Notes under the pieces: model-generated
Databases searched by the model: none
What the model was told of the DNA's origin: nothing
What the model saw: only the letters and a program-made list of their open reading frames with translations
In this document: in pieces, positions 7,252-13,844 of the stretch
Layout: every line of letters begins with the position of its first letter
How positions within the stretch are numbered: the stretch's first letter is position 1
Source of the DNA: CAZEFK01 sp964511405
Lineage (GTDB): Bacteria; Pseudomonadota; Alphaproteobacteria; Elsterales; Elsteraceae
Assembly (NCBI GenBank): GCA_964511405.1
Contig: CAZEFK010000143.1
Location: forward strand, 1-18,854
Direction: 5' to 3'
Length of the DNA stretch: 18,854 bases
Position numbers and translations under genes: made by a program

Positions 7252-8274
7252 TCAGCTATTCGCACGGGCCGCCCTGGCATTCATCCGCGCCTTCTTCTTC
7301 TCGAACCGCGCCTGCATCTGGGTATCGCCGGTCTTGGTGCCGTCGTGCCAGGTGCCGAACCAAACGTCGAACGGGATCAGGCCGTCGCCGCCATAGTTCA
7401 CCTCGAAGTATTTGTGGTGCAGATAGTGAATGTAGGCGTGGCTATCGAGGGCCCTGCCCGGCGTGATCTCGAGCTTCTCGAAGCCGATATGGCCGTTGAC
7501 CGCGCCGAAGCCGGCGACGTGGAGCTGGAACAGCGCGACGACCGGATTGGACGGGATCACCAGGTGCCACAGCGCCACCGCATGGTAGAGGAAGGCCTCG
7601 ACCGGATGCATCGACAGCGACGACCAGGGCGACGGGTTCACCGAATTGTGGTGGACCGAATGGACCCATTTGTACAGCAGCGGGGTATGGATCAGCCGGT
7701 GAATGGCGAAGAAATGCGCCTCGTGGATCGCCGGCGCCACCAGGACCAACAGCGCCAGATAGACCGGATGCTCGGTCCAGGACAGCCAGGGCGCGCGGCC
7801 GGTCGCAAAAACCCACAGCATCAGGACTTCGACCACGGTCCAGAGCGGCACCGAGACGAAGACCGTGCGCAGAAAATTGTCGATGGCCTGGCTCTTGAAC
7901 CAGAACACGTCGGACGGCTGATCGGACGGGAACTTGGCGTTGTACTTGAAGCGGACGCCCTGGACGCGCTTGACGTAATAGACCAGCTCGATCGAACCAT
8001 ACATCAGGACGATCGCGGCGGCGTTGACCGCATAGAGCCGAAGCCCCCAATCCCAGCGCAGCGTCGTCAGGGTCGAGCGGTCGGGGATCACCCAGAGCCA
8101 GTAGGCGAGGGCGGTCGCCATGTGGAATGCGTTCCATGGCCAGACATAGCCTGGGAGCCAGCGGAGGACCTGGCCCAGCCTTGGCGGCCAGGCCCAGAGC
8201 GGCGCGATCTCGACCCGGCGGTTGGGGGCCCAATCGCCGCGCTTGGTCCGCGTGCCGAACGCCAGGTCATCCAT
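7252..8274 (-). CDS. Integral-membrane di-iron hydroxylase, sterol desaturase/fatty acid hydroxylase superfamily (MocD-like)
   Basis: This is a 340-residue membrane oxygenase. Three histidine clusters carry the di-iron site: H184-H187-H192-H196 (HEAHFFAIHRLIH), H205-x2-H208-H209 (HSVHH), and H279/H283-x2-H286-H287 (HYLHH), with a further H223. Hydrophobic helices lie around residues 45-65, 80-100, 135-157, 170-185 and 230-260. The enzyme would use O2 and ferredoxin electrons to hydroxylate a C-H bond; in the rhizopine system a relative removes an O-methyl group this way. The start at ATG 8274 (MDDLAFG) is preferred, because the frame continues upstream only through the regulatory region shared with the divergent LacI regulator. 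An AGGGA lies about 12 nt upstream. It is the first gene of the three-gene unit. Confidence 0.85.
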   Translation of the reverse strand: MDDLAFGTRTKRGDWAPNRRVEIAPLWAWPPRLGQVLRWLPGYVWPWNAFHMATALAYWLWVIPDRSTLTTLRWDWGLRLYAVNAAAIVLMYGSIELVYYVKRVQGVRFKYNAKFPSDQPSDVFWFKSQAIDNFLRTVFVSVPLWTVVEVLMLWVFATGRAPWLSWTEHPVYLALLVLVAPAIHEAHFFAIHRLIHTPLLYKWVHSVHHNSVNPSPWSSLSMHPVEAFLYHAVALWHLVIPSNPVVALFQLHVAGFGAVNGHIGFEKLEITPGRALDSHAYIHYLHHKYFEVNYGGDGLIPFDVWFGTWHDGTKTGDTQMQARFEKKKARMNARAARANS

Positions 8275-8335
8275 GTCCGTCCGATCCCTGCTGGCCGATC
8301 CGTGCTGATCGATGCCTGAAACAATGATGAGCCGA

Positions 8336-8415
8336 TTGACCTGGATTGGATCAAGGTTGAATGATACCGTCCTAGACGAAAATATCATTCGTCTCACAAA
8401 GTCTTGCGCGTGAGA
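8336..8415. promoter_or_regulatory. Divergent control region with nested inverted repeats
   Basis: The 163-bp gap between the hydroxylase (-) and LacI regulator (+) has lower GC than its surroundings and holds three overlapping dyads. Dyad A is GAATGATA (8359-8366) with TATCATTC (8383-8390). Dyad B is AGACGAA (8374-8380) with TTCGTCT (8388-8394). Dyad C is TCTCAC (8392-8397) with GTGAGA (8410-8415). A possible plus-strand promoter is TTGACC (8336-8341) followed 18 nt later by AATGAT (8360-8365). The dyads overlap or follow it, as expected for autorepression by the adjacent LacI protein. The minus-strand promoter was not identified. Confidence 0.55.
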
Positions 8416-8437
8416 TGAAATATATCACGGTGACGGC

Positions 8438-9466
8438 ATGGGGCGTCCGACGATCCGCGATCTGGCCGAGGCCGCCGGCGTTTCGGTTGCGACGGTGAAC
8501 CGGGTGCTGGCCGGGGCGGCGAGCGTGCGCCCGGCGACGATGGTGCGCGTCCGGCAGGCGGCCGAGGCGATCGGGTTCTATGGCACCGGCGCGATCCAGG
8601 GCCGCATCGCCGCCGCGCGCAAGGCGGTCCGGTTCGGCTTCCTGCTGCACCAGGCCGCGCGCCCGTTCTACCAGAGCCTCGCCCGGGCGCTCGCTGATGC
8701 GGCGAAGCACCGGGACGACCACGCGGTCGACGCCCGGATCGAGTTCCTGGACGACCTCTCGCCGGAGACGACGGCCGCCCGCATGCTGGCGCTGGGCCGG
8801 GAGTGCGACGCCATCGGCGTGGTCGCGGCCGTGCACCCGCTGGTGACGCAGGCGATCGGCGACCTCGACGCCCGGGGCAAGCCGGTCTTCGGCCTGATCT
8901 CGCAACTCGACGCCTCAGTCCCGTCCCACTATGTCGGCCTCGACGGATGGAAGGTCGGCCGCACCGCCGCCTGGGCGTTCGCGCACATCTGCAAGCGGCC
9001 GGGCAAGCTCGGCATCCTCGTCGGCAACCATCGCTACCGCTGCCAGGAGATGAACGAGACGGGCTTCCGCTCCTATTTCCGCGAGCACGGCCCCGACTTC
9101 ACGCTGCTGGAGCCGCTGTCGACCTTCGAGACCAAGGCCGTCGCCCAGGAGATGACCGAGCGGCTGGTTGCCGAGCATCCCGACATGGTCGGTCTCTACG
9201 TGGCTGGCGGCGGCATCTCGGGCGTGGTCGCCGGTCTGCGTGGCAGTGGCGCCGCGGGCCGGATCATGGTCGTCGGCTACGAGCTGATGGAGGTTACCCG
9301 CGCCGCCCTGCTCGACGGCACCATGACCGTTGTCATCGCCCATCCGCTGCCGCGCCTGGCCGAGGAGGCGATCGGCCGGATGATCCAGGCTGTGGGCGCC
9401 AAGACCCGGGACGGCAATTACACGAGCGTGCTGCCGTTCGACATTTTTACGCGGGAGAACATCTGA
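8438..9466 (+). CDS. LacI-family transcriptional regulator
   Basis: This 342-residue protein has an N-terminal LacI helix-turn-helix (TIRDLAEAAGVSVATVNRVL, residues ~5-24) and hinge (residues ~46-60). A periplasmic-binding-protein-like sensor follows from FGFLLHQAARPFY to the C-terminus. The effector-domain landmarks GLDGWKVGRTAAWAF, KLGILVGNHRYRCQEM and MVVGYELMEVTRAALLDG are of the sugar-sensing type (peripla_BP_4 branch). It is divergent from the hydroxylase/ferredoxin/isomerase unit and most simply represses or controls it in response to the pathway substrate. The start ATG 8438 has only a weak GGTGA upstream. The stop codon is separated by a single base from the stop of the convergent DUF2269 gene. 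Confidence 0.93.
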   Translation: MGRPTIRDLAEAAGVSVATVNRVLAGAASVRPATMVRVRQAAEAIGFYGTGAIQGRIAAARKAVRFGFLLHQAARPFYQSLARALADAAKHRDDHAVDARIEFLDDLSPETTAARMLALGRECDAIGVVAAVHPLVTQAIGDLDARGKPVFGLISQLDASVPSHYVGLDGWKVGRTAAWAFAHICKRPGKLGILVGNHRYRCQEMNETGFRSYFREHGPDFTLLEPLSTFETKAVAQEMTERLVAEHPDMVGLYVAGGGISGVVAGLRGSGAAGRIMVVGYELMEVTRAALLDGTMTVVIAHPLPRLAEEAIGRMIQAVGAKTRDGNYTSVLPFDIFTRENI

Positions 9467-9467
9467 C

Positions 9468-9938
9468 TCACCACAGCGCCGGCTTGGCGACCATCAGCCA
9501 GAAGATCCCGACGAAGGCCAGGAACGCCGGCCAGCCGAGCCGGACCCAAAGACCCATGGCGCGCCGGTACTCGGCGTCGAGCGGCGTCCCGGCCGCGGCA
9601 CAGGTGCTGGCGGCGCGGGCCATGCGGATCTGCAGGGCCAGCACCGGCAGCCAGCAGCCGCCGGCCAGGGCATAGAGGCCGTAGGCGGCGATCAGCCAAG
9701 GCTCCAGCAGGCCATAGCCGGCGAGGTGGGCCAGGGCGACGCCGGTCAGCGGCTGGACGACGGCGGCCGGCGTGGTGAACAGCCAGTCGGCCAGCACGAC
9801 GTTGCGCGCCGTGACCGCAACGGCGCGGACGTCGCCGCGGCGGTCGGTCGCCCACATGTGGAAGGCGGTGCCGAGCCCGGTGCCGAACAAGATGGTGGCG
9901 CTGAGCACATGCAGCGTCTTCAGCAGCAGATAGGCCAT
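9468..9938 (-). CDS. DUF2269-type integral membrane protein
   Basis: This 156-residue protein has four predicted membrane helices. It begins MAYLLLKTLHVLSATILFGTG, a recognisable opening of the DUF2269 family, followed by FHMWATDRRGDV, and ends in a helix with FLAFVGIFWLMVAKPALW. The conserved early His (LHVLS) and the FGTGLGTAFHM pattern recall small membrane proteins suspected of cofactor or metal association, but no reaction is established. ATG 9938 overlaps the stop codon of the upstream SDR-DoxX gene (TGATG), so the two are translationally coupled. The open frame continues far upstream antiparallel to nothing but inside the SDR gene; that extension is a high-GC artefact. Confidence 0.85.
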   Translation of the reverse strand: MAYLLLKTLHVLSATILFGTGLGTAFHMWATDRRGDVRAVAVTARNVVLADWLFTTPAAVVQPLTGVALAHLAGYGLLEPWLIAAYGLYALAGGCWLPVLALQIRMARAASTCAAAGTPLDAEYRRAMGLWVRLGWPAFLAFVGIFWLMVAKPALW

Positions 9939-11188
9939 CAGCGCTCGTCCTGCAGCGCGGTCCAGGCCGCGATCGCCGCCAGGATCGGCAGGTTTTTCAA
10001 GAGCGGGCCGTAGGGTTCGAGCCACAGCGCCGGCTGCGCCGCGCCGATGCCGAGCGTGTAGCCGGCGACCAGGCCCCCCTGCGCCAACCCCAGCCGCGGC
10101 CCGCCCCGGCCGGCGGCCAGCGCCAGGCCGATCGCGATGTCGAGCAGGCTGAAGGCGACCGCCGGCACCGGCGGCGCGCCGGGCGGCGGGTTCAGCAGGC
10201 CGGCTGCGCCGGAGCCCAGCCACAGCAGCGCCAGCGCCGCCGTCAGCGCCGGCTTCAGCCAATAGAGCCGGGCATGCCAGCGGTCCTGGACGTGGGATGG
10301 CGCCTGCCGGTACGCCTCGGCCAGGCTGCGCGGGCGGAAGCCGATGGCGGCCTTGAAGGTGGCCGGGTCGGCGACGTTGCCATAGTCGAGCTGGCGCAGC
10401 GCCGTGGTCGTGATCGGGCCGCGCCCGACCGCATCGCCCGCCCGTGCGATCAGCCGCACCACGCCCGTCGGGATCCGGACCGGTCGCGCCGGCGGCAGGT
10501 CGAGCCAGGCCCGCGTCGCCTCCAGGATCTGGCGCAGGGTCAGGGTTTCCGGGCCGACCGGGTCCAGGGTCCGGCGGGCGAGCGCGGGATCGGTCAGGCA
10601 ACGGGCGACGGTCGCGGCCAGGTCGTCGACATGGATCGGCTGAAACGGCTGGCCGCCGTCGCCGATCAGCGGCAGCAGCCACGGCAGGCCGGCCAGGCCG
10701 CGCAGGGTCGAGGTTCCGCCATGGCTGCCGGGCCCGTAGACCAGCGACGGCCGCAGCACCACCCAGTCCAGGTCGAGCGCGCGCAGATGATCGTCGGCGG
10801 CTTTTTTCGACAGGGCATATTCGGTGCCGGCGGCGGGATCGGCGCTGACCGCCGAGATCTGCACCACGCGCCGGATGCCGGCCGCGGCGCAGGCATCGAA
10901 CAGCGCTGCCGGCGACCGGGCGTGGATGGCGTCGGCGGACTGGCCGCGGCGCGACTGCAGGATGCCGGCGCAATTGACCACGGCGTCGACGCCGGCGAGC
11001 AGCGGCGCCCAGTCGGCCGCTGCGGTCATCCGGTTGAGGTCGACGGCCATGGTGTGGATGCCCGGGAAGCGCCGGCGCGCCGAAGCCGGCGCCCGCACCG
11101 CGGCGGTCACGCGGTGGCCGTCGGCCAGCAGCCGGGCACACAGATGGCGGCCGATGAATCCGGTCGCCCCGGTCAGCAGAACATGCAC
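9938..11188 (-). CDS. Two-domain protein: NAD(P)-binding extended SDR fused to DoxX-like membrane domain
   Basis: This is a 416-residue fusion. Residues 1-~290 form an atypical extended SDR: the dinucleotide motif GATGFIG (7-13), VVNCAG near 71-75, and Y124-x3-K128 (YALSK), with FQPIHVDDLA later as in NmrA/NDUFA9-like members. Residues ~300-416 contain about four hydrophobic helices (LYWLKPALTAALALLWLG, FSLLDIAIGLALAAG, LVAGYTLGIGAAQPALWL, LKNLPILAAIAAWTAL) matching the DoxX-like domain often fused to this SDR type. It is probably a membrane-anchored oxidoreductase or a quinone/cofactor-associated protein; the substrate is unknown. It is coupled by TGATG to the DUF2269 gene. An 88-bp structured gap separates it from the upstream operon, so independent transcription is uncertain. 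Confidence 0.88.
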   Translation of the reverse strand: MHVLLTGATGFIGRHLCARLLADGHRVTAAVRAPASARRRFPGIHTMAVDLNRMTAAADWAPLLAGVDAVVNCAGILQSRRGQSADAIHARSPAALFDACAAAGIRRVVQISAVSADPAAGTEYALSKKAADDHLRALDLDWVVLRPSLVYGPGSHGGTSTLRGLAGLPWLLPLIGDGGQPFQPIHVDDLAATVARCLTDPALARRTLDPVGPETLTLRQILEATRAWLDLPPARPVRIPTGVVRLIARAGDAVGRGPITTTALRQLDYGNVADPATFKAAIGFRPRSLAEAYRQAPSHVQDRWHARLYWLKPALTAALALLWLGSGAAGLLNPPPGAPPVPAVAFSLLDIAIGLALAAGRGGPRLGLAQGGLVAGYTLGIGAAQPALWLEPYGPLLKNLPILAAIAAWTALQDER

Positions 11189-11194
11189 AGGTGC

Positions 11195-11244
11195 CGGGCG
11201 CCGTCCTCAACCATGCCGCGCAGCATGGCCGAGACCGGCGCCCG
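11195..11244 (-). other. Structured intergenic element (branched inverted repeat)
   Basis: The 88-bp gap holds an outer pair CGGGCGCCG (11195-11203) with CGGCGCCCG (11236-11244). These enclose an inner hairpin CCATGC (11211-11216) with GCATGG (11223-11228), both perfect. There is no T-run. It lies between the SDR dehydrogenase stop and the SDR-DoxX start on the minus strand, so it could be a transcript boundary or processing site. GC-rich arms are common by chance in this genome. Confidence 0.35.
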
Positions 11245-11276
11245 CCGCCAGACCGGCTAGCGGGATTTCGCGGGGA

Positions 11277-12020
11277 TCAGAGGGTTTCGAGCGGGGTGGG
11301 GCGCGCCGGCCGAAGCAGGATCTCGTCGATCCGCACATGGGCCGGCCGTTCGATCAGCCACAGCACGGCGTCGGCGATGTCGTCGGGCTTGAGCATGCGG
11401 TCGCGCTCGGCGCGGGGCGGGGGCTGGGTCTTGCGGTCCCAGGTCGGGGTGTCGATCGGACCGGAGCTGACCAGGCCGATGCGCACGCCGGTGCCGTCGC
11501 ATTCCTGGGCCAGCGCCTCGGTCAGGGCGCGCACGGCGAACTTCGAGGCGGCATAGGCCGACACGCCCGGCAGCGCGACATGGCTGCCGGTCGAGCCGAT
11601 ATTGACGATGGCGCCGCGGCCGCGCTGCTTGAGCCCAGGCAGCAGACGGCGGCAGGTGAGGTAGGTGCCGCGGACATTGGTGTCCTGGATCGCGTCCCAC
11701 AATGCGGGGCCGGTGTCTTCCAGGCGCAGCCGCTCGGGCGCGCTGATGCCGGCGCAGTTGACCAGGATGTCCGGCGGCCGGAGGTCGCGCTCCAGCGCGT
11801 CCAGAGCGGCCCCGACCGCCGCGGCGTCGGCGATCTCGGCTGGGGCGACGGCGGCCCGCACGCCTGAAGCGCGGCATTCGGCGGCGACCGCGGCCAGCCG
11901 GTCCGCGGCGCGGCCCATGAGGCCGACATCGGCGCCGCGGGCGGCCAGCCGTTCGGCGATGCGTCGGCCGATGCCGCTGCTCGCACCTGTCACGATCGCG
12001 ACCGTCCCCTCGATCTCCAT
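11277..12020 (-). CDS. Classical short-chain dehydrogenase/reductase (SDR)
   Basis: This 247-residue classical SDR has a TGASSGIG cofactor motif (11-18), NCAG (88-91), catalytic S143 in NIGSTGS, and Y156-x3-K160 (YAASK). GPIDTPTW follows in the substrate-lid region. The lack of an acidic residue at the end of beta-2 (GLMGRAADR, with Arg at 37) suggests NADP(H) rather than NAD. It is the last gene of the sugar transport operon: ATG 12020 sits 5 nt after the permease stop, with AAGGGG as ribosome site. This placement suggests oxidation or reduction of the imported sugar or polyol, as in sorbitol/mannitol-type operons. The exact substrate is not determinable here. Confidence 0.9.
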   Translation of the reverse strand: MEIEGTVAIVTGASSGIGRRIAERLAARGADVGLMGRAADRLAAVAAECRASGVRAAVAPAEIADAAAVGAALDALERDLRPPDILVNCAGISAPERLRLEDTGPALWDAIQDTNVRGTYLTCRRLLPGLKQRGRGAIVNIGSTGSHVALPGVSAYAASKFAVRALTEALAQECDGTGVRIGLVSSGPIDTPTWDRKTQPPPRAERDRMLKPDDIADAVLWLIERPAHVRIDEILLRPARPTPLETL

Positions 12021-12025
12021 CGGCT

Positions 12026-12859
12026 TCACCCCTTGGTGGCGCCGGCGGTCAGGCCGCCGATGAACAGGTTCTGCATGGCCAGGAACAGCCCGGCGATCGG
12101 CAGGGTCATGATGACGGACGCCGCCATCACCGCCCCCCAGTCGACATTGAACTCCGACGAGAACTCCGCGAGGCCGATGGGCAGCGTCTTGACGCTGCTG
12201 TCGGTGGCGAAGCACAGGGCGAAGATGAACTCGTTCCAGGTGGTGACGAACGAATAGACGACGATCGCCACGATCCCCGGCACCGACAGCGGCAGCACGA
12301 TGCGCACGAGGATGGTCAGGCGCGAGGCGCCGTCGATGATCGCCGCCTCGTCCAGCTCGGCCGGGATGGCGCGGAAATAGCCGGTCATCATCCAGACGCT
12401 GAGCGGCAGGGTCAGGATCAGATAGACCAGGATCAGCCCGGCATAAGTGTTCAGCAGGTCAAAATCGTTGAGTACAATGTACAGCGGCACGATGATCGTG
12501 GCGGTCGGCAGCAGTTGCCCGACCAGGATCGCCGCCTGGGCCACCTGCTTGCCGCGGAAGCGGAAGCGCGCGAAGCCATAGGCCGCCAGCACCGCGAACA
12601 CCAGGGCGACGGCGGTGGAGCCGGTCGAGATCACCAGGCTGTTCAGGAAATAGCGCGGGATGTTCGAGGCGAACAGGACATGGGTGTAGTTGGCGAGCGT
12701 CGGCAGCTTCGGGATCCACACCGGCGGCACGGTGTAGAGCTCGGGCAGCGACTTGATCGACGACATCACCATCCAGGCGAAGGGGAAGATCGCGACCGCC
12801 ACGAATAGCGCGGCCTGGCCGTAGAGCAGGCCGGACCAGCGGCGGGACCGGCTAGCCAT
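12026..12859 (-). CDS. Carbohydrate ABC transporter permease, MalG type
   Basis: This is a 277-residue inner-membrane subunit with six predicted helices. The cytoplasmic EAA loop that docks the ATPase is at residues 171-190 (EAAIIDGASRLTILVRIVLP). The N-terminus FPFAWMVMSSIKSLPELY and the C-terminal GLTAGATKG ending are typical of the MalG/UgpE branch. It pairs with the upstream MalF-type permease, overlapping it by 8 bp. GAGGAGG lies 6 nt upstream of ATG 12859. Together with the binding protein it forms a sugar or polyol importer whose ATPase is not in this operon. Confidence 0.95.
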   Translation of the reverse strand: MASRSRRWSGLLYGQAALFVAVAIFPFAWMVMSSIKSLPELYTVPPVWIPKLPTLANYTHVLFASNIPRYFLNSLVISTGSTAVALVFAVLAAYGFARFRFRGKQVAQAAILVGQLLPTATIIVPLYIVLNDFDLLNTYAGLILVYLILTLPLSVWMMTGYFRAIPAELDEAAIIDGASRLTILVRIVLPLSVPGIVAIVVYSFVTTWNEFIFALCFATDSSVKTLPIGLAEFSSEFNVDWGAVMAASVIMTLPIAGLFLAMQNLFIGGLTAGATKG

Positions 12860-13784
12860 CGGCCGCCTCCTCGCTCGGACGGAACAGGGTCAGGTGCAGC
12901 AGGATGGCGGCGAACAGCACCAGGAACAGGACCAGCGACAGGGCCGCCGCCGGGTTGAACTGGAACTGCTCGAACGCCGCCTTGAAGATCTGGATGGGCA
13001 GGATCAGCGACCGGTTCGCCGGGCCGCCGCGGGTCATCGTGTAGATGATGGTGATGCCGTTGACGCCCCAGATCAGCAGCAGCACCGAGACCGACATCAG
13101 CACCGACCGCAGATGCGGCAGCATGATGTAGCGGACCTCGTGCCAGAAGGTGGCGCCGTCGACCCGCGCCGCCTCGTACAGGGTCTCGGGCACGCTCTGC
13201 AGCCCGGCCAGCACCATCACGGCCACGAACGGCACCATCTTCCAGACATTGACCGCGATCAGGCTGGGCAGGACCAGGGTCGGGTCGATCAGCCAGCCGA
13301 CCGCATGGCCGATGGCATGCAGCTGCATCAGGCCGTAATTGATGATCCCGAACTCGACGTGGAACATCCACGCCCAGGTCGTGGCCGCCACGATGCCGGG
13401 CACGATCCACGGGATCAGCATCAAGGCGCGGACCAGGCCGCGGCCGACGAAGCGCTGGTTCAGGAGGATGCCGGCGATGGTCCCGAACAGGATCTGGAAG
13501 GCCATGGAGCCGCCGACATAGACGGCCGTGTTCCAGGTCGACAGCGCCGTCAGGTCGTCGCCCAGCACATCCCGGTAATTGTCGAGCCCGACGAAGGCGC
13601 CCTGGTCGTCGGTGACGCTCAGCACTGCGGTGTCGGCCAGCGGATAGCCGATGAGGGCCGCCAGGGCGAGCAGCGCCGGCAGGACGAACAGCAGCCCCTG
13701 ATGCCGACGCAAGGCGCCGGCCCAGGCCGGTGCCGGCGGCCGGACGGCCCTGGGCCCGGGCGACGCGCGATCGGCGACGATCAT
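12852..13784 (-). CDS. Carbohydrate ABC transporter permease, MalF type
   Basis: This 310-residue protein has six core helices after a short proline-rich cytoplasmic N-terminus. The opening helix is LLFVLPALLALAALIGYPLA and the EAA loop is at residues 204-223 (EAARVDGATFWHEVRYIMLP). LMLIPWIVPGIVAATTWAWM is a strong MalF/UgpA-branch signature, and it lacks the large periplasmic loop of enterobacterial MalF. ATG 13784 has GGGAGGG 4 nt upstream. It is third in the operon, separated from the binding-protein gene by a 60-bp gap that holds a hairpin. Confidence 0.95.
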   Translation of the reverse strand: MIVADRASPGPRAVRPPAPAWAGALRRHQGLLFVLPALLALAALIGYPLADTAVLSVTDDQGAFVGLDNYRDVLGDDLTALSTWNTAVYVGGSMAFQILFGTIAGILLNQRFVGRGLVRALMLIPWIVPGIVAATTWAWMFHVEFGIINYGLMQLHAIGHAVGWLIDPTLVLPSLIAVNVWKMVPFVAVMVLAGLQSVPETLYEAARVDGATFWHEVRYIMLPHLRSVLMSVSVLLLIWGVNGITIIYTMTRGGPANRSLILPIQIFKAAFEQFQFNPAAALSLVLFLVLFAAILLHLTLFRPSEEAADG

Positions 13785-13798
13785 CGGTCCCTCCCTAT

Positions 13799-13829
13799 GC
13801 CGGCGCCATGCTGCAGGGGCGGCGCCGGC
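13799..13829 (-). promoter_or_regulatory. Intercistronic hairpin between sugar-binding protein and permease genes
   Basis: Perfect 9-bp arms GCCGGCGCC (13799-13807) and GGCGCCGGC (13821-13829) enclose a 13-nt loop. A smaller stem GTCGTA/TACGAC (13837-13851) spans the binding-protein stop codon. There is no T-run. The position between a binding-protein gene and its permease genes matches the known placement of mRNA-stabilising or attenuating stems that keep binding protein in excess over membrane subunits. Confidence 0.5.
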
Positions 13830-13844
13830 CGTTGGTGTCGTATC

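Noticed and set aside
9468..11210. A 580-codon minus-strand frame that includes the DUF2269 protein
   Set aside because: Only the last 156 codons (from ATG 9938) have protein-like sequence; the rest overlaps the real SDR-DoxX gene in another frame.
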